Part shown: positions 1-8,616 of the stretch, one piece after another | Position numbering within the stretch: position 1 is the stretch's first letter | Layout of the letters: every line of letters begins with the position of its first letter | Assembly (NCBI RefSeq): GCF_016591715.1 | Contig: NZ_AP024109.1 | Coordinates: 868,001 to 932,000, forward strand | Direction of reading: 5' to 3' | DNA from: Mesorhizobium sp. J8 | Lineage (GTDB): Bacteria; Pseudomonadota; Alphaproteobacteria; Rhizobiales; Rhizobiaceae | DNA length: 64,000 nucleotides | Notes under the pieces: generated by a model | Databases searched by the model: none | Told to the model about the DNA's origin: nothing | The model's input: the letters and a program-made list of their open reading frames with translations, nothing else | Program-made: the position numbers and the translations under genes

Positions 1-1
1 G

Positions 2-1720
2 GAACTGGCGCAGCGCATGTCCGAACGCGCCGTGGACGTGGTCAAGTACTTCATGAAGCAGGGCCAGATCCTGAAGCCGGGCGACGTCATCGACGCCGAC
101 ACGGCCGAGCTGGTGGCTTCCGAATTCGGCCACACGGTCCGCCGTGTCGCCGAGTCCGACATCGAGGAAGGATTGTTCAACATCGCCGACCGGCCTGAAG
201 ATCTGGTATCGCGCCCGCCGGTCGTGACCATCATGGGCCATGTCGATCACGGCAAGACCTCGCTGCTCGACGCCATCCGCAACGCCAATGTCGTCTCCGG
301 CGAGGCCGGCGGCATCACCCAGCATATCGGCGCCTATCAGATCGAGAAGGACGGCCACAAGATCACCTTCATCGATACGCCCGGCCACGCCGCCTTCACG
401 GCCATGCGCGCCCGCGGCGCCCAGGTCACCGACATCGCGGTGCTGGTGGTGGCTGCCGACGACAGCGTGATGCCGCAGACGATCGAATCGATCAATCACG
501 CCAAGGCGGCCGGCGTGCCGATCATCGTGGCGATCAACAAGATCGACAAGCGCGACGCCGACCCTCAGAAGGTTCGGACGGAACTGCTGCGCCACGAAGT
601 GTTCGTGGAATCGATGGGCGGCGAGGTTCTTGACGTCGAGGTTTCGGCGACCAAGGGCACCAACATCGACAAGTTGCTCGAGGCGATCCTGTTGCAGGCC
701 GAAGTCCTCGACCTCAAGGCCAATCCCGACCGCACCGCCGAAGGCGCGGTGATCGAGGCCAAGCTCGACAAGGGCCGTGGCTCGGTCGCTACCGTCCTGG
801 TGCAGACCGGCACGCTGATGCCGGGCGACATCATCGTCGCCGGCAATGAGTGGGGCCGCGTGCGCGCGCTGGTGAACGACCGCGGCGATCACGTTCCGGA
901 AGCGCCCCCCGCGATGCCGGTCGAGGTGCTCGGCCTTCAGGGCACGCCGCTGGCCGGCGACCGCTTCGCCGTCGTCAACAACGAGGCCCGCGCCCGCGAG
1001 ATCACCGAATATCGCCAGCGCCTGGCCCGCGACAAGGCGGTTGCCAAGCATGCCGGCCAGCGCGGTTCGCTCGAGCAGATGATGTCGCAGTTGCAGACGA
1101 GCGGACTGAAGGAGTTTCCGCTGGTCATCAAGGGCGACGTGCAGGGCTCCATCGAGGCGATCAATGCCGCTCTCGAAAAGCTCGGCAACGACGAGGTGAG
1201 GGTGCGGATCGTCCATTCGGGCGCCGGCGGCATCACCGAGAGCGACGTCTCGCTGGCCGAGACGTCGGGTGCCGCGATCATCGGCTTCAACGTCCGCGCC
1301 AACGCGCAGGCGCGCACTGCGGCTGCTGCCGCGGGCATCGAGATCCGCTACTACTCGATCATCTACAACCTTGTCGACGACGTGAAGGCCGCCCTTTCCG
1401 GCATGCTTTCTCCGGAGCGGCGCGAGACCTTCATCGGCAATGCCGAGATCCTGGAGATCTTCGACATCTCGAAGGTCGGCAAGATCGCCGGCTGCCGCGT
1501 CACCGAGGGCAAGGTCGAGCGTGGCGCGGGCGTGCGCCTGATCCGCGACAACGTCGTCGTCCACGAAGGCACGCTGAAGACGCTGAAGCGCTTCAAGGAC
1601 GAGGTTGCGGAAGTGCCGGCCGGCCAGGAGTGCGGCATGGCCTTCCAGAACTACGAGGACATGCGCGTCGGTGACGTCATCGAGTGCTTCCGCGTCGAGA
1701 TGGTGAGCAGGACGCTCTAA
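2..1720 (+). CDS. infB: Translation initiation factor IF-2 (5' end outside window)
   Basis: IF-2 is the GTPase that brings initiator fMet-tRNA to the 30S subunit and promotes subunit joining in the cytoplasm. The window opens inside the gene, reading in frame from base 2, so only the last 572 residues are present. The first residues match the end of the IF2_N domain. The G domain follows, with G1 GHVDHGKT (about 235-258), G3 DTPGH, G4 NKID and G5 SATKGTN. The EF-Tu-like domain II, IF-2 domain 3 and the C-terminal tRNA-binding beta barrel come after that, and the gene ends at TAA. It begins an infB-rbfA-truB cluster typical of alphaproteobacteria. Identity is secure; the N-terminal extension cannot be judged. 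Confidence 0.98.
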   Translation, partial: ELAQRMSERAVDVVKYFMKQGQILKPGDVIDADTAELVASEFGHTVRRVAESDIEEGLFNIADRPEDLVSRPPVVTIMGHVDHGKTSLLDAIRNANVVSGEAGGITQHIGAYQIEKDGHKITFIDTPGHAAFTAMRARGAQVTDIAVLVVAADDSVMPQTIESINHAKAAGVPIIVAINKIDKRDADPQKVRTELLRHEVFVESMGGEVLDVEVSATKGTNIDKLLEAILLQAEVLDLKANPDRTAEGAVIEAKLDKGRGSVATVLVQTGTLMPGDIIVAGNEWGRVRALVNDRGDHVPEAPPAMPVEVLGLQGTPLAGDRFAVVNNEARAREITEYRQRLARDKAVAKHAGQRGSLEQMMSQLQTSGLKEFPLVIKGDVQGSIEAINAALEKLGNDEVRVRIVHSGAGGITESDVSLAETSGAAIIGFNVRANAQARTAAAAAGIEIRYYSIIYNLVDDVKAALSGMLSPERRETFIGNAEILEIFDISKVGKIAGCRVTEGKVERGAGVRLIRDNVVVHEGTLKTLKRFKDEVAEVPAGQECGMAFQNYEDMRVGDVIECFRVEMVSRTL

Positions 1721-1747
1721 ATTCGGCTATACTTGCCGGAATGAAAC

Positions 1748-1773
1748 GGGCGGCGGCCGCGAGGCTGCCGCCC
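1748..1773. other. GC-rich hairpin in infB-rbfA spacer
   Basis: GGGCGGC at the left and GCCGCCC at the right pair around a short GC-rich loop, 27 bases after the infB stop. There is no T run after it, so a simple intrinsic terminator is unlikely. It may mark mRNA processing or attenuation between infB and rbfA. The role is inferred only from position. Confidence 0.35.
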
Positions 1774-1845
1774 ACACCACTCATGCATTTTGAGACATGG
1801 GGCGTGGTCCCATCCCGCGCTCCACGATTTCAGGACCGAAGAAAC

Positions 1846-2262
1846 ATGTCCCGTTCGACACAGTCAGGCCCCTCCCAGCGCATGCTGCGCGTCGGCGAGC
1901 AGGTGCGCCATGCCCTTTCCGAGACCTTGCAGCGCGGCGAGATCATCGATCCAGTGATCGAGAACAGCGTCGTCTCGGTCTCCGAGGTGCGCATGTCGCC
2001 CGATCTCAAGATCGCCACCGCCTTCGTCTCGCCGCTTGGCGCGGGCGATGACAACGCCGTGGTCGAGGCGCTCAACAGGCATGCGAAGTTCATCCGCGGC
2101 CGTGTTTCCGGCGCGTTGAGGCAGATGAAGTACATGCCGGAATTTCGCTTCCGGCTCGATACCTCCTTCGACAATTTCGCGAAGATCAATGAACTGCTGA
2201 AATCGCCCGAAGTCGCGCGCGATCTCGGCGACGGCAAGAACAACGACAAGGACGAGGACTAG
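1846..2262 (+). CDS. rbfA: 30S ribosome-binding factor A
   Basis: RbfA binds the 5' helix region of 16S rRNA during late 30S maturation and is important in the cold. The 138-residue protein has the single KH-like fold of the family, with [14 protein letters not shown] near the start and the conserved [15 protein letters not shown] segment in the middle. A longer frame opens upstream, but it would run back into infB. The ATG at 1846, giving [15 protein letters not shown], matches the normal length. The acidic, Lys-rich tail (KNNDKDED) is usual for rhizobial members. One base separates its stop from the truB start, so the two are probably translationally coupled. Confidence 0.96.
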   Translation: MSRSTQSGPSQRMLRVGEQVRHALSETLQRGEIIDPVIENSVVSVSEVRMSPDLKIATAFVSPLGAGDDNAVVEALNRHAKFIRGRVSGALRQMKYMPEFRFRLDTSFDNFAKINELLKSPEVARDLGDGKNNDKDED

Positions 2263-2263
2263 A

Positions 2264-3223
2264 TTGGCGCGTCGCGGCAAGAAGAAGGGGCGGCCGGTCT
2301 CCGGCTGGGTGGTGCTGGACAAGCCGGTGGGCATGGGCTCGACCGAGGCCGTGTCAAAGATCAAATGGCTGTTCCAGGCCGAAAAGGCCGGCCATGCCGG
2401 CACGCTCGATCCGCTCGCCTCGGGCATGCTGCCGATCGCGCTCGGCGAGGCGACCAAGACCGTGCCTTATGTTCAGGACGGCGCCAAGGTCTACCGCTTC
2501 ACCGTCGCCTGGGGCGAAGAACGCTCGACCGACGATCTCGAAGGTCCCGTGACCAACAGCTCCGACCGTCGTCCGACCGAGGCCGAGCTGCGGGCGCTGC
2601 TGCCCAAATACATCGGCGTCATCATGCAGACGCCGCCGCAATTTTCGGCCATCAAGATCGCCGGCGAGCGTGCCTACGACCTCGCCCGCGACGGCGAGAC
2701 GGTCGAGATACCCGCGCGGGAAATCGAGATCGGCCGTTTGGATATCGTCGAGCATGGCACCGACAAAACCGTCTTCGAGGTCGAATGCGGCAAGGGCACC
2801 TACGTGCGCTCGCTGGCTCGCGACATGGGTCGCGACCTTGGCTGCTTCGGCCATATCGCCGAATTGCGCCGTGTCGAGGTCGAGCCGTTCACGCCGGAGG
2901 ATTTCGTCACGGTAGCCGAGCTGGAAGCGGCCCGCTTCGGCGGCAGGACGGAAGCTGGCCCGGACGAAGCCGCGATCCCGGTCGATTTCAGCGCCATCGA
3001 TGCGCTGCTCGTCGAAACGGCGGTGGCGCTCGACTGCCTGCCGCAGGTCGCCGTCAGCGACGACGCTGCGACCAAGATCCGCCTTGGCAATCCCGTCATC
3101 ATTCGTGGCCGCGATGCGCCCGTCGAGGCCGAGGAGGCCTGCGCCACCGCGCGCGGCAAGCTCGTTGCCATCGGCGCCATCGAGCAGGGCATGTTCAAGC
3201 CCAAGCGGGTCTTTGCCGGGTGA
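2264..3223 (+). CDS. truB: tRNA pseudouridine(55) synthase TruB
   Basis: TruB makes pseudouridine 55 in the T loop of most tRNAs. The 319-residue protein has the TruB N-terminal catalytic domain with [11 protein letters not shown] and the [13 protein letters not shown] motif, whose Asp is the catalytic nucleophile. It also has the [11 protein letters not shown] segment and a C-terminal extension resembling the second TruB/PUA-like domain. Translation starts at TTG (2264), one base after the rbfA stop. No ATG lies close enough to give the conserved N-terminus. It is the last gene of the infB cluster here and is followed by two repeat copies. Confidence 0.97.
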   Translation: MARRGKKKGRPVSGWVVLDKPVGMGSTEAVSKIKWLFQAEKAGHAGTLDPLASGMLPIALGEATKTVPYVQDGAKVYRFTVAWGEERSTDDLEGPVTNSSDRRPTEAELRALLPKYIGVIMQTPPQFSAIKIAGERAYDLARDGETVEIPAREIEIGRLDIVEHGTDKTVFEVECGKGTYVRSLARDMGRDLGCFGHIAELRRVEVEPFTPEDFVTVAELEAARFGGRTEAGPDEAAIPVDFSAIDALLVETAVALDCLPQVAVSDDAATKIRLGNPVIIRGRDAPVEAEEACATARGKLVAIGAIEQGMFKPKRVFAG

Positions 3224-3228
3224 TTCCG

Positions 3229-3297
3229 ATGCAAGTCTTTGTTGTTTGTGCAGTCCCGGACGGAAAACCGCTGCACACTTCTCCTGGAATCGCTTTA
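3229..3297 (-). repeat. Partial copy A of the 103-bp palindromic repeat family
   Basis: On the minus strand this stretch matches the first two thirds of the family consensus, including the segments equivalent to GGAATTGC, GTGTGAGCGGTTTTCCG and the following GCGTAAAAACAA region, with many substitutions. The terminal hairpin is missing. It lies just after truB and faces tail-to-tail with full copy B. It looks like a decayed member. Confidence 0.65.
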
Positions 3298-3320
3298 ATC
3301 TCCGGCTGAGCGCGAGAGTC

Positions 3321-3423
3321 TAGAGCAATTCCAGGAAAAGTGTGAGCGGTTTTCCGCCCGGATTGCGTAAAAACAAGGAGATAGAGCATTTCACCGTTTC
3401 CGTGAAACGGTGAAATGCTCTAG
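3321..3423 (+). repeat. Full copy B of the palindromic repeat family, upstream of corA
   Basis: The element begins TAGAGCAATTCCAGGAAAAG, continues through a GCGGTTTTCCG core and ACAAGGAGATA, and ends in a long hairpin (3384-3420) whose arms GAGCATTTCACCGTTT and AAACGGTGAAATGCTC pair perfectly. It stops 7 bases before the corA ATG, and its last bases contribute to the AGGGA Shine-Dalgarno sequence. The same element recurs near 10287, 28406, 37691 and 39932. Confidence 0.93.
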
Positions 3424-3430
3424 GGAACTC

Positions 3431-4525
3431 ATGGCAAAGGCTGACACCGGCAGGAAAAGGGCGCCGTCGAAAACCCGCCGGCCTCCGGTCGGCGCGTCGC
3501 CCGGCACGCTTATCGCCGATCCCGCGGCGCAGCGCAGCGAGCTTCGGCTGACGCTGATCTCGCCTCGGAAATACGAAACCATCGACAATGCATCGATCGA
3601 CGACCTCAACGCCCATTGCGAGAAATGGCCTGTGGTCTGGCTGGATTGCACCGGGCTTGCCAACATACCGCTGATCGAGGAGATCGGCCGCATCTTCCAC
3701 CTGCATCCGCTGGCGCTGGAGGATGTCGTCAACACCGGCCAGCGGCCCAAGGTGGATTTCTACGAGGACCATGCCTTCGTCGTCATGCGCATGATCGACG
3801 ATGTCACCTCGCATCGCTACGAGCAGGTCGCGCTGTTCTTCGGCGGCAATTTCGTCGTGACCTTCCAGGAGCGCGAGGGCGATCCCTTCGATCCGGTGCG
3901 CAAGCGCATTGCCGGCGCGATGCCCAACCGGCTGCGCTCGCGCGGCGCCGATTATCTCGCTTACGCGCTGATCGATGCCATCGTTGACAGTTATTTCCCG
4001 CCCATCGAGGCGGCGAGCGAAACGGTCGACGGCATCGAGGACGAGATGCTGAACAAGCCGCACAAGCACCAGATGCGGCAGCTGCACGAGCTGAGGCGTG
4101 ACGCTAACGTTCTCAAGGGCGTGCTGTGGCCGATGCGCGACGCGCTGGCGACGCTGATCCGCAACGACGTGCCGTTCGTGAAGGCGGAGACCAAGATCTT
4201 CTTCAACGACACGCTCGACCATTCGCTGCGCCTGATCGAGCTGGTCGAGAACCAGCGCGACATGCTTACCGGCCTGATCGAGATGCATGTGTCGCTGACC
4301 CAGGCCCGCACCAACGACGTCATTTCCTATCTGACGATCGTCTCGGTGATCTTCATGCCGCTGACCTTCCTGGTCGGCGTCTGGGGTATGAATTTCGATC
4401 CGCAAAGCTCGCCCTGGAACATGCCGGAGCTGAAGGCCTATTACGGCTATCCGGCGGCGTTGGTGTTCATGGCGCTGGTCGCCGCCGGTTTGATTGCATT
4501 CTTCAAATGGAAGAAGTGGCTGTGA
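3431..4525 (+). CDS. corA: CorA-family magnesium/divalent cation transporter
   Basis: This is an inner-membrane channel-like transporter for Mg2+ or related divalent ions. The 364-residue protein has a long acidic cytoplasmic funnel domain with alpha helices, then two C-terminal membrane helices. The loop after the first helix carries the GMN signature (WGMNF) followed by MPEL, and the protein ends in a basic FFKWKKW tail, as in CorA proteins. The frame stays open upstream into the repeat, but the ATG at 3431 with AGGGA four bases before it is the sensible start. It sits alone between two housekeeping blocks. A ZntB-like zinc exporter role cannot be excluded from sequence alone. Confidence 0.9.
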   Translation: MAKADTGRKRAPSKTRRPPVGASPGTLIADPAAQRSELRLTLISPRKYETIDNASIDDLNAHCEKWPVVWLDCTGLANIPLIEEIGRIFHLHPLALEDVVNTGQRPKVDFYEDHAFVVMRMIDDVTSHRYEQVALFFGGNFVVTFQEREGDPFDPVRKRIAGAMPNRLRSRGADYLAYALIDAIVDSYFPPIEAASETVDGIEDEMLNKPHKHQMRQLHELRRDANVLKGVLWPMRDALATLIRNDVPFVKAETKIFFNDTLDHSLRLIELVENQRDMLTGLIEMHVSLTQARTNDVISYLTIVSVIFMPLTFLVGVWGMNFDPQSSPWNMPELKAYYGYPAALVFMALVAAGLIAFFKWKKWL

Positions 4526-4716
4526 CCTTTGATATCCGTCCTTTTCGCAACCAGAACCTGCGACAAGCCGGCTTGACAATTGGGCTGGTGTTTTTTCCGG
4601 AATTGCACTATATGCGCCGCAGCTTCGCGCCCTGACGCGTCGCTTGCACTGGCCCCTGCTGGACGACATCCCGGCTGTGGGCGTCCCGTTTCCTCCAACA
4701 GATAAGGAAAAGCACG

Positions 4717-4986
4717 ATGTCGATCACTGCCGATCGCAAGAAGGAATTGATGACTGAATTCGCAACCGCCAAGGGCGACACCGGATCCCCGGAAGTCCAG
4801 GTTGCCATCCTTTCCGAGCGCATCAAGAACCTGACCGAGCACTTCAAGGATCACAAGAAGGATAACCATTCCCGCCGTGGTCTGCTTGCTCTGGTCTCCC
4901 AGCGCCGCAGCCTGCTTGACTATCTCAAGCGCAAGGACGACGCGCGCTACCAGACGCTGATCGACAAGCTCGGTCTGCGTCGCTGA
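4717..4986 (+). CDS. rpsO: 30S ribosomal protein S15
   Basis: S15 is a primary 16S rRNA-binding protein that nucleates the 30S platform. The 89-residue length and features are standard: the GDTGSPEVQ segment, the [11 protein letters not shown] helix, [19 protein letters not shown], and a terminal KLGLRR. An AGGA Shine-Dalgarno sequence lies 9 bases before the ATG. As in many bacteria, pnp lies downstream on the same strand, and a stable hairpin follows the stop. The 190-base leader after corA presumably holds the promoter, but I could not assign -35 and -10 boxes with normal spacing. Confidence 0.98.
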   Translation: MSITADRKKELMTEFATAKGDTGSPEVQVAILSERIKNLTEHFKDHKKDNHSRRGLLALVSQRRSLLDYLKRKDDARYQTLIDKLGLRR

Positions 4987-4992
4987 CGAATT

Positions 4993-5024
4993 GACCGGCG
5001 GGCTCCCGTAGGGGCCCGCCGGTC
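4993..5024 (+). terminator. Hairpin after rpsO (partial terminator or processing site)
   Basis: GACCGGCGGGC and GCCCGCCGGTC form a perfect 11-bp stem around a 10-base loop, starting 7 bases after the rpsO stop. No T tract follows, so it may act as an attenuator or RNA 3' end stabiliser rather than a strong terminator. This would allow readthrough into pnp. Confidence 0.6.
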
Positions 5025-5094
5025 GCGCATTGGCGCATCGGATGGTCCGGTGCATCGGTGCTGAAAAGGAATTCTTCTCCGCGCAGGGCGCGTT

Positions 5095-5114
5095 CCGGAA
5101 ACCGCGGTTTCCGG
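5095..5114. repeat. Perfect 20-base palindrome in pnp leader
   Basis: CCGGAAACCGCGGTTTCCGG is an exact inverted repeat with no spacer. In RNA it could fold as a 7-bp stem with a 6-base loop, and in DNA it could be a dimeric protein site. It is 234 bases before the pnp start. Function unknown. Confidence 0.55.
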
Positions 5115-5347
5115 CGTCATGCGTAAAGCTGGCCGGTCAATCGGCCGACCGGGTTCCGGACCGCAGAGGGCTATCCGGAGCCGCCCATGGACGGTCATGG
5201 GGCAGGATTGCAGGATGCTCGCTCGGCTGGAGCCGGACTTGATCGAGCTTCCCGTTGTCTTGCCCGTGGCTGCCCGAAGAAGCCAGGAAAGGGAGAACCC
5301 GTAGCCGTTAGGACGGCGCGGTCCTTTCCGCATATGAAGGACAAGAT

Positions 5348-7498
5348 ATGTTCAATCAACACAAAGTGGAAATCGAATGGGGCGGCCGTCCGCTCATCCT
5401 GGAAACCGGCAAGATCGCGCGCCAGGCTGACGGCGCGGTGCTCGCCACCTACGGCGAGACCGTCGTTCTCGCCACCGTCGTTTCGATGAAGGAGCCGAAG
5501 CCCGGCCTCGATTTCTTCCCGCTGACCGTCAACTACCAGGAAAAGACCTATGCCGCTGGCAAGATCCCGGGCGGCTACTTCAAGCGCGAAGGCCGTCCGA
5601 GCGAGAAGGAAACGCTGGTTTCGCGCCTGATCGACCGTCCGATCCGCCCGCTTTTCGCCGACGGCTACAAGAACGACACCCAGATCGTCGTCACCGTCGT
5701 CCAGCATGACCTCGAGAACGATCCCGACATCCTGTCGATCGTCGCCACCTCCGCCGCGCTGACGCTTTCTGGCGTGCCCTTCATGGGCCCGATCGGCGGT
5801 GCCCGCGTCGGCTACATCAACGGCGAATATGTGCTCAACCCGCATATCGACGAGATGGAGGAATCCAAGCTCGACCTCGTCGTCGCCGGCACCGCCGACG
5901 CCGTGCTGATGGTCGAATCCGAGGCCAAGGAGCTCTCCGAGGATCTGATGCTCGGCGCCGTCATGTTCGGCCACAGGAGCTTCCAGCCGGTCATCGACGC
6001 CATCATCAAGCTGGCCGAGGTCGCCGCCAAGGAGCCGCGCGACTTCACCGCGCCGGATTATTCCGAGCTCGAAGGCGAGATGCTGAAGGTCGTCGGCGAC
6101 GAGCTTCGCGAAGCCTACAAGATCACCGACAAGCAGTCGCGCTATGCCGCGGTCGACGCCGTCAAGGCGAAGGTCAAGGCCGCGTTCGCTCCGGCCGAAG
6201 GCGAGGAAGCCAAGTACACGTCCGAGCAGATCGGCACCGTCTTCAAGGAACTCCAGGCCAAGGTCGTGCGCTGGAACATCCTCGACACCGGCTCGCGCAT
6301 CGACGGCCGCGATCTCAAGACCGTGCGCAAGATCGTCTCCGAGGTCGGCGTCCTGCCGCGCACCCATGGTTCGGCGCTGTTCACCCGCGGCGAAACCCAG
6401 GCGCTGGTCGTCGCCACGCTCGGCACCGGCGAGGACGAGCAGTTCGTCGATTCGCTGATCGGCATGTACAAGGAGAAGTTCCTTCTCCACTACAACTTCC
6501 CGCCCTATTCGGTCGGCGAAACCGGCCGCATGGGTTCGCCGGGCCGTCGCGAGATCGGCCATGGCAAGCTGGCCTGGCGCGCCATTCGCCCGATGCTGCC
6601 CAGCGCCGACCAGTTCCCCTATACGCTGCGTGTCGTCTCCGAGATCACCGAGTCTAACGGCTCGTCCTCGATGGCAACCGTCTGCGGCACCTCGCTGGCG
6701 CTGATGGATGCCGGCGTGCCGCTGGCCAAGCCCGTGGCCGGCATCGCCATGGGCCTGATCAAGGAAGGCGAGCGCTTCGCCGTGCTCTCCGACATCCTCG
6801 GCGACGAGGACCATCTCGGCGACATGGACTTCAAGGTCGCCGGCACCGCCAATGGCGTCACCTCGCTGCAGATGGACATCAAGATCGAGGGCATCACCGA
6901 GGAAATCATGGGCATCGCGCTGGGCCAGGCCAAGGACGGCCGCTTGCACATCCTGGGTGAGATGGCGCATGCGATCTCCGGCGCCCGCGCCGAGCTCGGC
7001 GAGTTCGCGCCGCGCATCGAGGTCATGCACATCCCGACCGACAAGATCCGCGACGTCATCGGCTCCGGCGGCAAGGTGATCCGCGAGATCGTCGAGAAGA
7101 CCGGCGCCAAGATCAACATCGAGGACGACGGCACCGTCAAGATCGCTTCGGCGAACGCCAAGGAGATCGAGGCGGCGAAGAAGTGGATCCACACCATCGT
7201 CGCCGAGCCGGAAGTCGGCGAGATCTACGAAGGCACCGTCGTCAAGACGGCCGACTTCGGCGCGTTCGTCAATTTCTTCGGCCCGCGCGACGGTCTCGTC
7301 CACATCTCGCAGCTCGCCAATGAGCGCGTCGCCAAGACCTCCGACGTCGTCAAGGAAGGCGACAAGGTTTGGGTCAAGCTGATGGGCTTCGACGAGCGCG
7401 GCAAGGTTCGCCTGTCGATGAAGGTCGTCGACCAGGCGACCGGCAAGGAAATCGTCCAGGAAAAGAAGAAGGCCGAAGGCGAGGAAGACGCCGCCTGA
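5348..7498 (+). CDS. pnp: Polynucleotide phosphorylase (PNPase)
   Basis: PNPase is the 3'-5' phosphorolytic exoribonuclease of the RNA degradosome. The 716-residue protein has two RNase PH-like domains (from [15 protein letters not shown] and from [14 protein letters not shown]), joined by an all-alpha linker. A KH domain follows ([15 protein letters not shown], about residue 565), then an S1 domain ([19 protein letters not shown]) ending in VRLSMK. The second RNase PH domain keeps the conserved catalytic region with [16 protein letters not shown]. Length and order are standard. It follows rpsO and ends at a clear intrinsic terminator. The AAGGAC Shine-Dalgarno sequence lies close before the ATG at 5348. 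Confidence 0.98.
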   Translation: MFNQHKVEIEWGGRPLILETGKIARQADGAVLATYGETVVLATVVSMKEPKPGLDFFPLTVNYQEKTYAAGKIPGGYFKREGRPSEKETLVSRLIDRPIRPLFADGYKNDTQIVVTVVQHDLENDPDILSIVATSAALTLSGVPFMGPIGGARVGYINGEYVLNPHIDEMEESKLDLVVAGTADAVLMVESEAKELSEDLMLGAVMFGHRSFQPVIDAIIKLAEVAAKEPRDFTAPDYSELEGEMLKVVGDELREAYKITDKQSRYAAVDAVKAKVKAAFAPAEGEEAKYTSEQIGTVFKELQAKVVRWNILDTGSRIDGRDLKTVRKIVSEVGVLPRTHGSALFTRGETQALVVATLGTGEDEQFVDSLIGMYKEKFLLHYNFPPYSVGETGRMGSPGRREIGHGKLAWRAIRPMLPSADQFPYTLRVVSEITESNGSSSMATVCGTSLALMDAGVPLAKPVAGIAMGLIKEGERFAVLSDILGDEDHLGDMDFKVAGTANGVTSLQMDIKIEGITEEIMGIALGQAKDGRLHILGEMAHAISGARAELGEFAPRIEVMHIPTDKIRDVIGSGGKVIREIVEKTGAKINIEDDGTVKIASANAKEIEAAKKWIHTIVAEPEVGEIYEGTVVKTADFGAFVNFFGPRDGLVHISQLANERVAKTSDVVKEGDKVWVKLMGFDERGKVRLSMKVVDQATGKEIVQEKKKAEGEEDAA

Positions 7499-7521
7499 TC
7501 GGCTTGATCGCATAATCCAAG

Positions 7522-7555
7522 ACGGGCGCGCCGCAAGGTCGCGCCCGTTTTGTTT
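7522..7555 (+). terminator. Intrinsic terminator after pnp
   Basis: ACGGGCGCG (7522-7530) pairs with CGCGCCCGT (7540-7548) around a 9-base loop. The T-rich TTTTGTTT follows at once. It lies 24 bases after the pnp stop. Confidence 0.9.
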
Positions 7556-7589
7556 CAGGGCAATGCAAAGAGTTCTACGGAGCAGGTGA

Positions 7590-8597
7590 ATGGCCCCCGA
7601 GCCGCTGAAGACGCTGTTCTATCCGTTCGAGGCCGAGGCGCTGCCTCTGCCCCGAAAGGATGCCCGCGTGCTTTTTCTCGGCGCCGAGCCTGGCTTCCGC
7701 TTGCCCGAAGGTTTCGCGGCGGCATTGCATTGCGCGCAAGGTTTTAGGCCGCATTTTCGCGCCTTGCAGGCGTCCGGTTATACGGTCACATCGCGGCCGG
7801 AGGGCGAGGACTACGACATCGCTCTCGTGCTCGCCGGCCGGCATCGCGGGCAAAATGAGTTAAGCATCGCCGAAGCGGTCGAGCGTACCGCTCCGGGCGC
7901 GCCTGTCGTCGTTGCCGGCGGCAAGGATGAGGGCGTCGACAGCCTGCGCAAGCGGATCAACGCGCTGTCGCCGCTCGAAGGCCATCTGCCGAAGCATCAC
8001 GGCGTTGCTTTCTGGTTCCGGCGGACTGGCACGCAGGTAGCCGCGGCGCTGCGCGCCAGCAATCCCGACCTTGTTATCGAAGGCGGCTTCAGGACCGCGC
8101 CCGGCATGTTTTCCTTTGATCGGATCGATGCCGGTTCGAAACTGCTGGCCGCGAACCTGCCCGGCGATCTCAGAGGCAATGTCGCCGATTTCTGCGCCGG
8201 CTGGGGTTATCTGGCGGCGGAAGTCCTGGAGCGCTCGCAAGGCCTCACCGCGCTCGATCTCTACGAAGCGGATTTCGGGGCCCTGGAGGCGGCCAGGCTG
8301 AACGTCCATGGCGTCATCGAGCCGCGCTTCTTCTGGATCGATCTGCTCACCGAGGCGGTCGAACGGCGCTACGATGCGATCGTCATGAACCCGCCTTTCC
8401 ACAGCGGCCGCGCCGCCGAGCCCGGAATCGGCGCCGGCATCATCCGCGCCGCGTCGAAGGCTCTGAAACCGGGCGGCCGCCTGTTCATGGTCGCCAACCG
8501 CCAGCTTCCTTACGAACAGGTGCTCTCGGCGGCCTTTGCCAGCCATGCCGAGATCGCCCGCGATAACATGTTCAAGGTGTTTTCGGCGCGTCGCTGA
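7590..8597 (+). CDS. rsmC: Class I SAM methyltransferase, probable 16S rRNA m2G1207 methyltransferase (RsmC-like)
   Basis: The protein of 335 residues looks like RsmC, which methylates guanine 1207 of 16S rRNA. It has an N-terminal pseudo-methyltransferase half and a C-terminal catalytic half with a SAM-binding segment (VADFCAGWGYLAAEVL) and the NPPF motif (VMNPPFHSG), diagnostic of N2-guanine or N6-adenine methyltransferases. The late motif KPGGRLFMVANRQLPYE is also typical. The ATG at 7590 has GGAG nearby. It ends 19 bases from the convergent GGDEF-EAL gene. RlmG-like specificity is a possible alternative because the two families are close. Confidence 0.82.
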   Translation: MAPEPLKTLFYPFEAEALPLPRKDARVLFLGAEPGFRLPEGFAAALHCAQGFRPHFRALQASGYTVTSRPEGEDYDIALVLAGRHRGQNELSIAEAVERTAPGAPVVVAGGKDEGVDSLRKRINALSPLEGHLPKHHGVAFWFRRTGTQVAAALRASNPDLVIEGGFRTAPGMFSFDRIDAGSKLLAANLPGDLRGNVADFCAGWGYLAAEVLERSQGLTALDLYEADFGALEAARLNVHGVIEPRFFWIDLLTEAVERRYDAIVMNPPFHSGRAAEPGIGAGIIRAASKALKPGGRLFMVANRQLPYEQVLSAAFASHAEIARDNMFKVFSARR

Positions 8598-8616
8598 AAT
8601 GCCTTGCGTGGGCGCT

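Larger units (their letters stand above)
4987..5347 (+). other. rpsO-pnp intercistronic spacer (361 bases)
   Basis: No gene is convincing here. The spacer holds the hairpin after rpsO (4993-5024) and a perfect 20-base palindrome (5095-5114). In other bacteria the rpsO-pnp spacer carries an attenuator and an RNase III site through which PNPase controls its own message. The same use here is an inference from position and structure. Confidence 0.6.

Noticed and set aside
4573..4613. Promoter for rpsO with TTGACA at 4573-4578 and CTATAT near 4608
   Set aside because: The gap between the boxes is about 30 bases, far from the normal 16-18, so they cannot be one promoter.
5195..7513. A 772-codon open frame antisense to pnp, with others antisense to cpaE, dnaA, deoB and the PodJ-like gene
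   Set aside because: They mirror strongly coding genes in a high-GC genome, where the opposite frames stay open by codon bias. Their products are Arg-, Asp- or Ser-rich with no recognisable domain.
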